Part shown: piece after piece, positions 1 to 7,877 of the stretch
How positions within the stretch are numbered: position 1 is the stretch's first letter
Layout: each line of letters begins with the position of its first letter
NCBI GenBank assembly: GCA_902789325.1
Contig: CADANN010000017.1
Coordinates: forward strand, 1-64,000
Direction of reading: 5' to 3'
Length of the DNA stretch: 64,000 bases
DNA from: an uncultured Spirochaetaceae bacterium
Lineage (GTDB): Bacteria; Spirochaetota; Spirochaetia; Treponematales; Treponemataceae
Notes under the pieces: generated by a model
The model's database searches: none
What the model was told of the DNA's origin: nothing
What the model saw: the letters and a program-made list of their open reading frames with translations, nothing else
Translations under genes and position numbers: made by a program

Positions 1-1086
1 AGTCTTTGGAAGATTTTTCAAATAATCAACATATTCAGGAACATCAGCTGAAGTTCCATAAGGACAAAGTGCAGAGTTAGCGATTGCCCACTTAGCAGCA
101 TTTTCACGGTTCAAGAAGAACTTAACAAATTCGTAAGCACCTTCATCAACGGCATCATTTCTGTGAAGGAAGATAGGACCACGGTTCCATGCAGTATAGA
201 AGTCTCCAGAGATCCATTTAGCCATTCCAAGCTCACCCTTTCCTTCTACCATCTGAATATACTGATCGTTTACACAAGAACCAGAGAATGAAGCGATATC
301 ACCATTTGCAAGGTCTTCAGAAGAATAGCGGCCGATTGTGTTGAAAGAGAAATATCCCTTCTTACAGTTATCAGCATACCACTGATATATTTCTTCAAGT
401 TTTGGACCACAGAAAGTTACGCGTTTGTTAGCAACATCAATGTAGCCAAGACCGTTATGCATAATCAATTCCTGAATATTGTCTACAAGACCATCAGAAT
501 GGAAGCCAGGAATACCTTTCTTTTCATAAATTGTTTTAGATACAGCAACAAGTTCATCCCAGTTTGTTGGAGGATTCAAACCAAGTTCGTCAAAAATTGT
601 TTTATTATAGAAGAGAACCGGGCCAGTTGTACAACCTGGAAGGTAGTAGATTCCACCGTCTTCAAAACCAAGAACATCTGTTTTCATTGCTTCTGGAAGA
701 GAATCAATGATGTTCTGCATTGTCTTATCGCCTTTTTTGTTATCTTTTTTAATATATTTACGGATATCAATTGCAAGACCTTCGTTAGCATAGTCTACGG
801 CTGTTGTACCATAATTGAAAATGATGCTAGGTCCAATTCCGTTTGCTACAGCATTGTAAACTGTATCAGCAAAACCTGCATAATCCTGATTCTTTACTTC
901 AACCTTATATTTTTTCTGTGAAGCATTAAAACGGTCTGCAGCATCATTGAGGGCTGCTGCCTGTTTTCCATTGTAAGTGTGCCAGATTTCAACAGTAACA
1001 CTTTTGTCTTTTGATTTTTTACCGGCTGCAAAAACAAGCCCAGTAGCCAGTACCATTGAAACTAAGATTGTGATGATTTTTTTCAT
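1..1086 (-). CDS. Sugar ABC transporter substrate-binding protein (family 1), C-terminus outside window
   Basis: The reading frame starts at ATG 1086 after a CTCAGGAGT ribosome site and stays open for 362 codons to the window edge, so the C-terminus is missing. The start encodes a signal peptide (MKKIITILVSMVLATG) that ends near FAAGKK with no clear lipobox. The mature part has the family 1 solute-binding pattern: VEIWHTYNG near the start, then repeated hinge-like segments such as GPVLFYNKTIFDELGL and PPTNWDELV typical of UgpB/MalE-type proteins. It should bind a sugar or glycerol-phosphate-type ligand in the periplasm for an ABC importer. Permease genes would lie to the left and are not visible. 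The ligand cannot be told from sequence. Confidence 0.85.
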   Translation of the reverse strand, partial: MKKIITILVSMVLATGLVFAAGKKSKDKSVTVEIWHTYNGKQAAALNDAADRFNASQKKYKVEVKNQDYAGFADTVYNAVANGIGPSIIFNYGTTAVDYANEGLAIDIRKYIKKDNKKGDKTMQNIIDSLPEAMKTDVLGFEDGGIYYLPGCTTGPVLFYNKTIFDELGLNPPTNWDELVAVSKTIYEKKGIPGFHSDGLVDNIQELIMHNGLGYIDVANKRVTFCGPKLEEIYQWYADNCKKGYFSFNTIGRYSSEDLANGDIASFSGSCVNDQYIQMVEGKGELGMAKWISGDFYTAWNRGPIFLHRNDAVDEGAYEFVKFFLNRENAAKWAIANSALCPYGTSADVPEYVDYLKNLPKT

Positions 1087-1129
1087 GAAATACTCCTGAG
1101 TCCACGAATGTGGTAATTATGTATCGCGT

Positions 1130-1171
1130 TGCTGTCGTAACAGCAGGGAAAGTGATGTGGAGTTCATCACT
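1130..1171 (-). promoter_or_regulatory. Two stem-loops in the 5' leader of the sugar-binding protein mRNA
   Basis: AGTGATG (1151-1157) pairs with CATCACT (1165-1171) across a 7-base loop. TGCTGT (1130-1135) pairs with ACAGCA (1140-1145) across CGTA. Both lie between the predicted transcription start and the ribosome site. No riboswitch class was recognised and no U-run follows, so a regulatory role is only possible. Confidence 0.35.
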
Positions 1172-1184
1172 GCGGGAATGGCCT

Positions 1185-1213
1185 ATAATAACATTAAACT
1201 TTTAATTATTCAA
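1185..1213 (-). promoter_or_regulatory. Sigma-70-type promoter of the sugar-binding protein gene
   Basis: On the minus strand TTGAAT (1213-1208) and TATTAT (1190-1185) are separated by exactly 17 bases. The predicted transcript starts near 1178 and has a leader of about 90 bases before ATG 1086. Confidence 0.6.
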
Positions 1214-1251
1214 TTAAATATCTTGTAATAATTTTATATAAAACTAAAATT

Positions 1252-1347
1252 AAGGGCGTTCCCCTACGGGTCGCTACGTTACGGGTTCCGCTATCGCTAC
1301 AGCCGCTTCCCTCGCTTTGCTCAGTCCAGTGGCCGCTTCGCGCCCTT
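1252..1347. repeat. 96-bp GC-rich intergenic element with terminal inverted repeats
   Basis: The element is bounded by AAGGGCG (1252-1258) and CGCCCTT (1341-1347). It is GC-rich inside an intergenic stretch (1087-1417) that is otherwise very AT-rich. It contains short repeated pieces such as CTACGGGTCGCTACG and CCGCTATCGCTAC and no plausible ORF. It resembles the dispersed noncoding repeats scattered in many bacterial genomes. Apart from this, the flanking promoter and the leader stem-loops, nothing else was seen in the 331-bp gap. Confidence 0.5.
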
Positions 1348-1417
1348 CACATCGCTAACGCAGTTAATAACACAATTTTATTTCCATACATTAATCATAA
1401 TTGTTATATTTAAAAAT

Positions 1418-3022
1418 ATGAAACAGACAATCATATTAATCTTATGCGCAGTTTTTGTTACTTCATTACTTTTCTCCTGTGCATCAACAAACGCTAAAAA
1501 AACAAATCCAACTGGTCTGAAAAATCAGACATATTCAGAAGTTATTTCTGTTACCGGCGGTGATATTCGTGGAATCTTAAATAAGGAAGGCAATGTAGAA
1601 ATATTTGCAGGAATTCCTTTTGCTGCCCCACCAGTTGGAGACCTCCGTTGGAAAGAGCCACAGGATGTAATTCCATGGACTGGAGTTAGAGACGCTGATC
1701 GTTTTGCTCCAATGGCAATGCAGAACGAAAACGGAAGATTTTTCCAGACTCTAATGAATATATATACCGGTTCAAAAAATGACAGAACTTATAAAGGCCC
1801 GATGAGTGAAGATTGTCTTTATTTGAATGTATGGCGGCCAGTTGGAAAAGCTCCTGAAGGCGGCTGGCCTGTACTGGTTTATGTTCATGGTGGTACCCTG
1901 CTTACCGGTCAGAGCTGGTACGAAAAATACGACGGTGAAAATCTTGCAGCAAATGGAATCATTGTTGTAAACATAACTTACCGTGTCGGAGTTTTCGGTT
2001 ACTTTGCAGATAAAGAACTTGCCGCAGAATCCACACATGGAACAACCGGTAACTATGGTCTTTTAGACCAGATAAAAGCTCTTGAATGGGTTCATAATAA
2101 TATTGCAGCCTTTGGAGGAGATTCCGGAAACGTTACAATAGCCGGAGAATCAGCAGGTTCATCTTCTGTAAACGCCCTTTGTGCAAGTCCGCTTACTAAA
2201 GGATATTTCCGCCGGGCAATTGGAGAAAGCTCTTCTGTAGTTCAAGAGACTCCTCCACATACCTTCCGAACAATGGAAGCGGCACTAAAAATGGGGAACG
2301 ATATCAAAAAGGAATTCGGCTGTAAAAATATTGAAGAACTTCGTGCCTTGCCTGCTTCAAAACTTATTAAAACACAATACAAAAACAGCTCTATGACAGT
2401 TGATGGATATGCGCTTCCTGCAACTCCTTATGAGATTTATCAGAAAGGCCAAAATCACGAAGAAGCTCTTCTCAATGGTTTTAATGCCCGCGAAGGTTTT
2501 GGCTTTGCCTTTTTTACTAAAGTAAATAAAAAGAATATTGCACAGCTTCTTGAGCCAAGTTTTAAAAATAAAACTGCAGATTTTCTTGAAAAATATGGAA
2601 AGTCAAGCAATAAAGAACTCAAAGAATTATACAACGACGTATTTACTGCAGTCTGCTTCAGCTATCCTCATGAAGTTTGGACAAGAACCGTAGAAGCTCA
2701 GGGAAAGCCAGTTTATGAATATTTCTTCAGCCGCGAAAATGGAGAAATCGGAACTAACCATTCCGGAGAATTGATTTATGCTTACCGCAATGTTCCTCGT
2801 ACTAAAAATTACAAAGCCCGCGATTACGAACTTGAAGAAATCATGAGTTCATACTGGCTGAACTTTGTAAAATATGGAAATCCGAATGGTAAGGATACTA
2901 AGGGAAATGAACTTCCGCAGTGGCAGACTACCAGTGAAAGCGGCGGTCTGCTTATGGATTTTGGCGATACCTGTAATATGATAGCAGATCCTTTTTTTTA
3001 TATATATAATTATTTACAATAA
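1418..3022 (+). CDS. Type B carboxylesterase, lipoprotein
   Basis: This 534-residue protein belongs to the carboxylesterase/para-nitrobenzyl esterase branch of the alpha/beta hydrolases and probably hydrolyses acyl or feruloyl-type esters outside the inner membrane. The N-terminus is a lipoprotein signal with the cysteine in LLFSC near residue 21. The oxyanion segment YVHGG and the nucleophile elbow GESAGS (Ser245) are clear. His448 in TNHSGE is the likely catalytic histidine and Glu359 a candidate acid. The length is normal for the family. No Shine-Dalgarno sequence precedes ATG 1418, and a TATATT box lies only seven bases upstream, so the message may be leaderless. It stands alone, so its substrate is unknown. 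Confidence 0.88.
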   Translation: MKQTIILILCAVFVTSLLFSCASTNAKKTNPTGLKNQTYSEVISVTGGDIRGILNKEGNVEIFAGIPFAAPPVGDLRWKEPQDVIPWTGVRDADRFAPMAMQNENGRFFQTLMNIYTGSKNDRTYKGPMSEDCLYLNVWRPVGKAPEGGWPVLVYVHGGTLLTGQSWYEKYDGENLAANGIIVVNITYRVGVFGYFADKELAAESTHGTTGNYGLLDQIKALEWVHNNIAAFGGDSGNVTIAGESAGSSSVNALCASPLTKGYFRRAIGESSSVVQETPPHTFRTMEAALKMGNDIKKEFGCKNIEELRALPASKLIKTQYKNSSMTVDGYALPATPYEIYQKGQNHEEALLNGFNAREGFGFAFFTKVNKKNIAQLLEPSFKNKTADFLEKYGKSSNKELKELYNDVFTAVCFSYPHEVWTRTVEAQGKPVYEYFFSRENGEIGTNHSGELIYAYRNVPRTKNYKARDYELEEIMSSYWLNFVKYGNPNGKDTKGNELPQWQTTSESGGLLMDFGDTCNMIADPFFYIYNYLQ

Positions 3023-3052
3023 TTGATTGCCACATCAACTTCAGCCTTTCCA

Positions 3053-3080
3053 ATGACATTCAGATCCATTCCTTTATAAT
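3053..3080 (+). promoter_or_regulatory. Candidate promoter of the chemosensory operon
   Basis: ATGACA (3053-3058) and a perfect TATAAT (3075-3080) are separated by 16 bases. They lie in the 147-bp gap upstream of the first MCP gene. A second AT-rich block around 3128-3142 could also act as a -10 region. Confidence 0.4.
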
Positions 3081-3169
3081 GGAAGGGATAGTTTTTTAAA
3101 TTTTACAAATCCCAAATACTGATGGATAATATAAAGATATAACACCATTTTAGTATTTTGGAGATTTGT

Positions 3170-5017
3170 ATGTCAGGATTAAAGGATTTTGGTAAAATAT
3201 TTAAGCAAAAAAAATCAAAAAAACTATTCTATGGAATGCTGGCTCCACTTTTATTAATTACTTTTTCAGCATGTACATTTTTCTATTATGTATCGAATGC
3301 GATACTTAAGGAATATATGAAAACTCAGCTTGAGCTTTCTGTTGAAAAACTGAATTCCAAAGTTTCAGAAAGTATGGAGCCGATTATCCTTAATGTTGAT
3401 AACTTTGTTACCTTTTCTTCTGATTATAATGATGAAGAAATTCTTACCCTTCTTTTAAATGCCTTTTCCAGTAAACTAGATCAATATGCGTCCATGCTGT
3501 ATTACGCCCCGGTAAAAAAACTTTCTGAAGGAGGTAAATTTCTGAATAATACAGGATGGATTCCGCCTGCTGATTTTGAGCCGACAGAACGTGTTTGGTT
3601 CCAGGAAGCTGTAAAAAATCAGGGAAAAACAACCTTCTCTACTCCTTATGTTGACGCTAATACCGGAGAACTTTGTGTCGCAATTTCACAGGCAGTGTAT
3701 AATTCAAAGGGACAGTTAAACGGTGTTATTGGCTGTGATATTCTTCTGGACAGTCTCGTAGCTTCTATAAAAGAAATCCAAATCTCTAAAAATACAAAAT
3801 TAAATCTTATTACTAATGACGGATATTTTCTTAATCATGAAGATGCCTCAAAGGTCATGAAATTAAACTGGTTAGACGTTACAGCTTATCAGGGTGATAA
3901 AGAGGAATGGTTAAACGGAGAAACTAAAACCTTCCTTGACAAAAAAAATTATTATGCAGTTTGCAAAATCGGAAATACTCCATGGTTTGTTGTTGTAGAA
4001 GGTCCTGTGGCAGATTATAAAGGAGTTCTTGCAAATGTAATTATTTCTTTCGAAATCCTGTTAATAATTGCGAGCCTTATTTTCTCATTTATAAATATTG
4101 GTGTAATAAGCAAAATGCGCAATGATGAACAGAAGCTCGCAGAACAGCTGTTTGAAGATGCTCAAAGCCTTGTTGTTTCATCAAAAGAAAATTCTGCTAC
4201 TGCTCAGGATCAGAGTGCGGCCGTAAAAGAAATCGTTGCAACAATGGAAGACAACACAGCCCTTGGTGAAGATATTTCACAGAAAATTAAAGATGTTTCA
4301 AGTGTTGCTGTTAAGACAAATAATATTGTTGCAGAAGGTGTTTCATTTATAGAAGCTAATGTGAAGCAGCTTCAGGAGATTGCAGCAACAAATCTCAACA
4401 CAATAAACGGCATAAAAGCTTTGGGAGAAAAAATAGAAAATATCTGGAGTATTGTTTCTCTTATCAATTCTGTTGCAGATCAGGCAAAAATTATTGCCTT
4501 TAATGCCGAGCTCGAAGCAAACAATACAAACAGCAGCGGTAAAAACTTCCATATCGTTGCAAATGAAATCCGCCGCCTTGCAGATGGAATTATTGAGAGT
4601 ACAAAAGAAATCAAAACAAGAATTACAGAAATTCAGGAATCTTCGGATGATCTTATTCTTACCAGTGAAAATGGAACAGAAAAAATTCAGTCTGGTGTTG
4701 AAAATGCAAAGAATCTTGAAACCCGATTTGAAAGCATAAAGAATGCTTCCGAAATCACTGCGGAAAGTGCAGCAAAAATTACAGAAATAATTCAACAGCA
4801 AACTATTGCCAGTGAACAGATTCTCATTACCCTTAAACAGATTTCTGCCGGAGTTTCAAACTTCTCAATGGCAACGGAGTATATTTCTCAGGCTTCAGAA
4901 AATCTTAAAACTGTTGCTACCGAACTAAGTGATACAAAAGACAGAACAGATGAAGCCGATGACGATGAAGATAATGATGATGGCAACGAAAATTCTGAAA
5001 AAGCAGATTCAGAATAA
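3170..5017 (+). CDS. Methyl-accepting chemotaxis-like receptor with extracytoplasmic sensor
   Basis: This 615-residue receptor opens the chemosensory operon. ATG 3170 is chosen because GGAG lies seven bases upstream; an in-frame TTG at 3158 would overlap that site. One membrane helix (about 20-45), a large extracytoplasmic region resembling a Cache sensor and a second helix (about 288-308) precede a cytoplasmic signalling coiled coil (about 325-590). The hairpin tip reads ADQAKIIAFNAELEA where standard receptors have Q-T-N-L-L-A-L-N-A, so the usual asparagine is replaced by lysine. No HAMP domain is obvious between helix and coil. The C-terminus is a run of Asp/Glu, not a CheR-docking pentapeptide. 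The ligand is unknown. Confidence 0.85.
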   Translation: MSGLKDFGKIFKQKKSKKLFYGMLAPLLLITFSACTFFYYVSNAILKEYMKTQLELSVEKLNSKVSESMEPIILNVDNFVTFSSDYNDEEILTLLLNAFSSKLDQYASMLYYAPVKKLSEGGKFLNNTGWIPPADFEPTERVWFQEAVKNQGKTTFSTPYVDANTGELCVAISQAVYNSKGQLNGVIGCDILLDSLVASIKEIQISKNTKLNLITNDGYFLNHEDASKVMKLNWLDVTAYQGDKEEWLNGETKTFLDKKNYYAVCKIGNTPWFVVVEGPVADYKGVLANVIISFEILLIIASLIFSFINIGVISKMRNDEQKLAEQLFEDAQSLVVSSKENSATAQDQSAAVKEIVATMEDNTALGEDISQKIKDVSSVAVKTNNIVAEGVSFIEANVKQLQEIAATNLNTINGIKALGEKIENIWSIVSLINSVADQAKIIAFNAELEANNTNSSGKNFHIVANEIRRLADGIIESTKEIKTRITEIQESSDDLILTSENGTEKIQSGVENAKNLETRFESIKNASEITAESAAKITEIIQQQTIASEQILITLKQISAGVSNFSMATEYISQASENLKTVATELSDTKDRTDEADDDEDNDDGNENSEKADSE

Positions 5018-5029
5018 GGGAGACAGTAT

Positions 5030-5536
5030 ATGAACGAAGAAATTATCGAAGAGATTGAATCTAAAAATGAAATTAAAACTATCACTATTGATGATAAGTC
5101 ACTGACCACCTGGCTGATATTTTTAATAGCTGAAAAAAAATATGCAGTTCGTTCCAGCGACGTTGTTGAAATCATAAGCGACCTTTCTGTATATCATATT
5201 CCCTTTATGCCAAAATATATTGAAGGAATATTAAATCGTCGTGGAGAGCCATTTACGGTAGTAAATCCGAATTCAATTTTTGATGATGATCCGAATGCTC
5301 CTCCACCAGATAAATCCCTCTTTATGATTTTTAAGAGAGACGATGATCAGCTTTCCCTTCATATTTCAGATATTCTTTTATTTACAAAAATTGAAGATTC
5401 TGAACTTAAGCTTATTCCAGATGTAACAGAAGAAAGTTTTTTTCTTGGTACTGTTGCATATGAAGGAGAAGAAATTCCTGTGTTAAACCCAAATGCCTTT
5501 GAAGTTCTTATAAGGAAAGATTGTGGAAACGTCTAA
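5030..5536 (+). CDS. cheW: CheW-like coupling protein
   Basis: This 168-residue protein has the CheW fold pattern: LIFLIAEKKYAVRSSDVVEII, then YHIPFMPKYIEGILNRRGEP and a late EEIPVLNP segment. CheW bridges receptors to the kinase CheA. About 30 residues precede the core domain and are acidic. It lies 12 bases downstream of the receptor gene with GGGAG before ATG 5030, and its end overlaps the next gene by 14 bases, which indicates translational coupling. Together with the CheA, CheB and CheR genes it defines a complete chemosensory set. Confidence 0.9.
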   Translation: MNEEIIEEIESKNEIKTITIDDKSLTTWLIFLIAEKKYAVRSSDVVEIISDLSVYHIPFMPKYIEGILNRRGEPFTVVNPNSIFDDDPNAPPPDKSLFMIFKRDDDQLSLHISDILLFTKIEDSELKLIPDVTEESFFLGTVAYEGEEIPVLNPNAFEVLIRKDCGNV

Positions 5537-6008
5537 TCATTTAACCTGCTTATCGTATGATACAATCGATTTTCTCATATTAAGTAAGTATATTCTTTTT
5601 GGTATTTATATTGGAACAAATGATGATGGAAAAAGAATAGACTTTGAAAATGAAGTTTTACCAAAACTTAGCATTGGAAGCTTTCTGGAAAAAGAATTTA
5701 ACTGCAAACATACAGAAGACTGTAATGTAATGCTGGTCATGAATAAATCTGAATTTGACGAGGAAATCCAAAAAAAGATTGTAGATTATACGGGTACAGC
5801 CTTTCCGGCAACAGGAAATTTTGCTGTATCAGTAAATACTTCTGTCGCAAGCAGAATTATGGACATTTCCTATTTAAGATTAATTCCTAAGGGAATAAGA
5901 AAAAGATTAAATGACTGCGGTTTAAGTGCCATTGGTTTTACAGAAAAAAGACAGATTCTTCTTTCGCCTGACAATATATTGCGCAGCTTTTTAAGAGGTC
6001 GTATATGA
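5523..6008 (+). CDS. Unknown chemosensory-operon protein, possibly a diverged CheW
   Basis: This 161-residue protein starts at GTG 5523, preceded by AAGGAAAG and overlapping the CheW gene by 14 bases. It ends in a 4-base overlap with cheB, so it is embedded in the operon. No confident family was recognised. It has no membrane segment or signal peptide. The pattern YILFGIYIG, then LPKLSIGSFLEKEF and LMVMN-like beta strands, loosely recalls a CheW beta-barrel, and the end (LLSPDNILRSFLRG) is basic. It may couple a different receptor or the cyclase to CheA. That role is inferred from position only. Confidence 0.7.
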   Translation: METSNHLTCLSYDTIDFLILSKYILFGIYIGTNDDGKRIDFENEVLPKLSIGSFLEKEFNCKHTEDCNVMLVMNKSEFDEEIQKKIVDYTGTAFPATGNFAVSVNTSVASRIMDISYLRLIPKGIRKRLNDCGLSAIGFTEKRQILLSPDNILRSFLRGRI

Positions 6009-6991
6009 GAATAATGATAGCTGATGACTCCGCCGTTGTACGAACAATTATTTCTCAAGGTTTTGCAAAGAACAAAGATATTGATATCATTGCTTCGGTT
6101 TCAAATTGTCAGAAGTTATTGAATAATATAACTGTTCAGTACCCGGATGTAATAATCTGTGGTAATGAGATTTCTGAAGGTGTTGAAAAAGAAGCGTTAA
6201 ATACAATTACAAATAAATACATTATTCCTGCATTAATTCTTGAAAATCAAAATTTTTCAACACCTTTTATTTCAAAGCATATAGAAAAACTTCCGAAACC
6301 AAAATTAAGAGAATATAATAAGGAGTTTTTTGAAAAACTTATTCAAAAACTGAAAACTCTGGTTGAAGTTAAACCTCATGAAGAAATACAAATTTCCACA
6401 GGAAATAAAAAAATAAAGCTGCTTTGTATTGGTGCGTCTACGGGGGGACCAACAGCAGTCTCTGAAGTTCTTGCTGGTCTAGGAAATCAGTTTCCACTTC
6501 CAATTCTTTATACTCAACATATCGAAATCAAACAAGATAAACCTCTTGTGGACTGGCTTAATCAGGTTTGCAAAAACATATATGTAAAAATTGCTCAAGA
6601 TGGCGAAGAAGCAAAACCTGGAACAGTTTATATGGCACCTGCCGACAGACATCTTGTAATAAGTCATGTAAGTAATTTTGGAAATCCAATACTAAAAATC
6701 TCTGATGAAGAACCGGAAAGATATCTACGCCCTGCTGTAAATAAATTATTTAAGTCTGCTGCAAAAATATATAAAGATTCTGTTCTTGCGGTTTTGCTTA
6801 CCGGAATGGGTGCAGATGGCGCAAATGGCTGTAAAGAAATTTGTGAAAACGGTGGCTGGACAATTGTAGAAGATAAATCAACCTGTGCTGTTTTTGGAAT
6901 GCCGGCAGCCGCAATTGAACTGGGAGCGGCAAAAGAAGTTTTACCCCGCACAGAAATTGCTAAACGGATATTGGAAATGGTGAATAAATGA
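6005..6991 (+). CDS. cheB: CheB-type protein-glutamate methylesterase with a dead receiver
   Basis: This 328-residue protein has the CheB layout: an N-terminal receiver (about 1-115) and a C-terminal methylesterase. The esterase looks intact: Ser145 in GASTGGP, His172 in TQHI and Asp271 in TGMGADG form the expected triad. The receiver keeps the acidic pair Asp7-Asp8, but the phosphoacceptor position reads PDVIICG, so Gly53 replaces the invariant Asp. Phosphorylation-controlled release of the esterase, the usual mode, should therefore not work. Its ATG overlaps the previous stop by 4 bases and its stop overlaps cheR by 4 bases. It should remove methyl esters from the receptors of this operon. 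Confidence 0.92.
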   Translation: MRIMIADDSAVVRTIISQGFAKNKDIDIIASVSNCQKLLNNITVQYPDVIICGNEISEGVEKEALNTITNKYIIPALILENQNFSTPFISKHIEKLPKPKLREYNKEFFEKLIQKLKTLVEVKPHEEIQISTGNKKIKLLCIGASTGGPTAVSEVLAGLGNQFPLPILYTQHIEIKQDKPLVDWLNQVCKNIYVKIAQDGEEAKPGTVYMAPADRHLVISHVSNFGNPILKISDEEPERYLRPAVNKLFKSAAKIYKDSVLAVLLTGMGADGANGCKEICENGGWTIVEDKSTCAVFGMPAAAIELGAAKEVLPRTEIAKRILEMVNK

Positions 6992-7857
6992 AAGCAGTTG
7001 AAAAGATTGTTCTTACAGAAGATATTCTCAACACGTTTATCAGCATTCTTACAACGTTAACTGGTATAATTCCACGTGCCAGTCATCGCGATGGAATAAA
7101 ATATTTTATAGAAAATAAAATTTCTGAAAATAAATATTCAATTGATGAATATAGAAAACTTCTTTTTACTGACAAAAATCTTATATCAGAATTTGTAAAT
7201 GAATGTACTGTAAATGAAACTTATTTCTTCCGCGAAGAAAAACAATTTTTACTACTTCAAAATCAAATCTTTCCTAAATTGCGTTTTCAGTTACAGGAAA
7301 AAGAAATAAATATATGGTCAGCAGCCTGCTCTTATGGCGAAGAGGCATATTCACTTGCAGTTATGGCTTTAATCAGTGGCCTTACTCCAAAGGTAACGGC
7401 AAGCGATATTAATTCAGAAGTAATTGAACATTGTAAAGCTGGAGTATTTCTTAGCACATCCCTTCGTTCTGTTGATGGGGTTTCTTATCAAAAACTTGTT
7501 TTACCCTATCAAAGAGAAGACAGAAAAATTGCCTTTCCGACGGATATAAAAAAACATATAAATACTCTGCAAATAAATCTTGCAGAGCTGGATTCTCCAG
7601 AGAATATTTTGAAACTACCAAAAAATCAAAATATAATTTTTATAAGAAATGTATTTATTTATTTTTCTATAGAACTTCGTAAAAAAATATTAAAAACAAT
7701 TGCAGATAACTGCCTTGCAGAAAACGGATATCTTTTTGTTTCAATGAATGAAATTGCTCAATTAGATTCATCTATAGTTCCAAAATCACTGGAAAAACTT
7801 TCCGACGGGAATGTTTTTTATTTTCACAAGATGAGTAAGGCCACTGGTGGCCAGTGA
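6988..7857 (+). CDS. cheR: CheR-type chemoreceptor methyltransferase
   Basis: This 289-residue protein matches CheR methyltransferases, which move a methyl group from S-adenosylmethionine to receptor glutamates. Visible features are NETYFFRE in the N-terminal domain, the SAM-binding segment IWSAACSYGEEAYSLA, the acidic motif ASDIN and the late IIFIRNVFIYF strand. Its length is normal. It overlaps cheB by four bases (ATGA). Neither receptor in the operon ends in a CheR-tethering pentapeptide, so it probably docks directly. Confidence 0.93.
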   Translation: MKAVEKIVLTEDILNTFISILTTLTGIIPRASHRDGIKYFIENKISENKYSIDEYRKLLFTDKNLISEFVNECTVNETYFFREEKQFLLLQNQIFPKLRFQLQEKEINIWSAACSYGEEAYSLAVMALISGLTPKVTASDINSEVIEHCKAGVFLSTSLRSVDGVSYQKLVLPYQREDRKIAFPTDIKKHINTLQINLAELDSPENILKLPKNQNIIFIRNVFIYFSIELRKKILKTIADNCLAENGYLFVSMNEIAQLDSSIVPKSLEKLSDGNVFYFHKMSKATGGQ

Positions 7858-7877
7858 TAATATAAGGAGGTTGTAGA

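Noticed and set aside
457..921. 154-codon plus-strand ORF
   Set aside because: It is antisense to a well-supported sugar-binding protein gene and is Cys/Phe/Ile-rich, as expected for a shadow frame.
1252..1347. Possible tRNA or small structured RNA in the GC-rich intergenic block
   Set aside because: No cloverleaf or T-arm consensus was found; the block is better explained as a repeat element.
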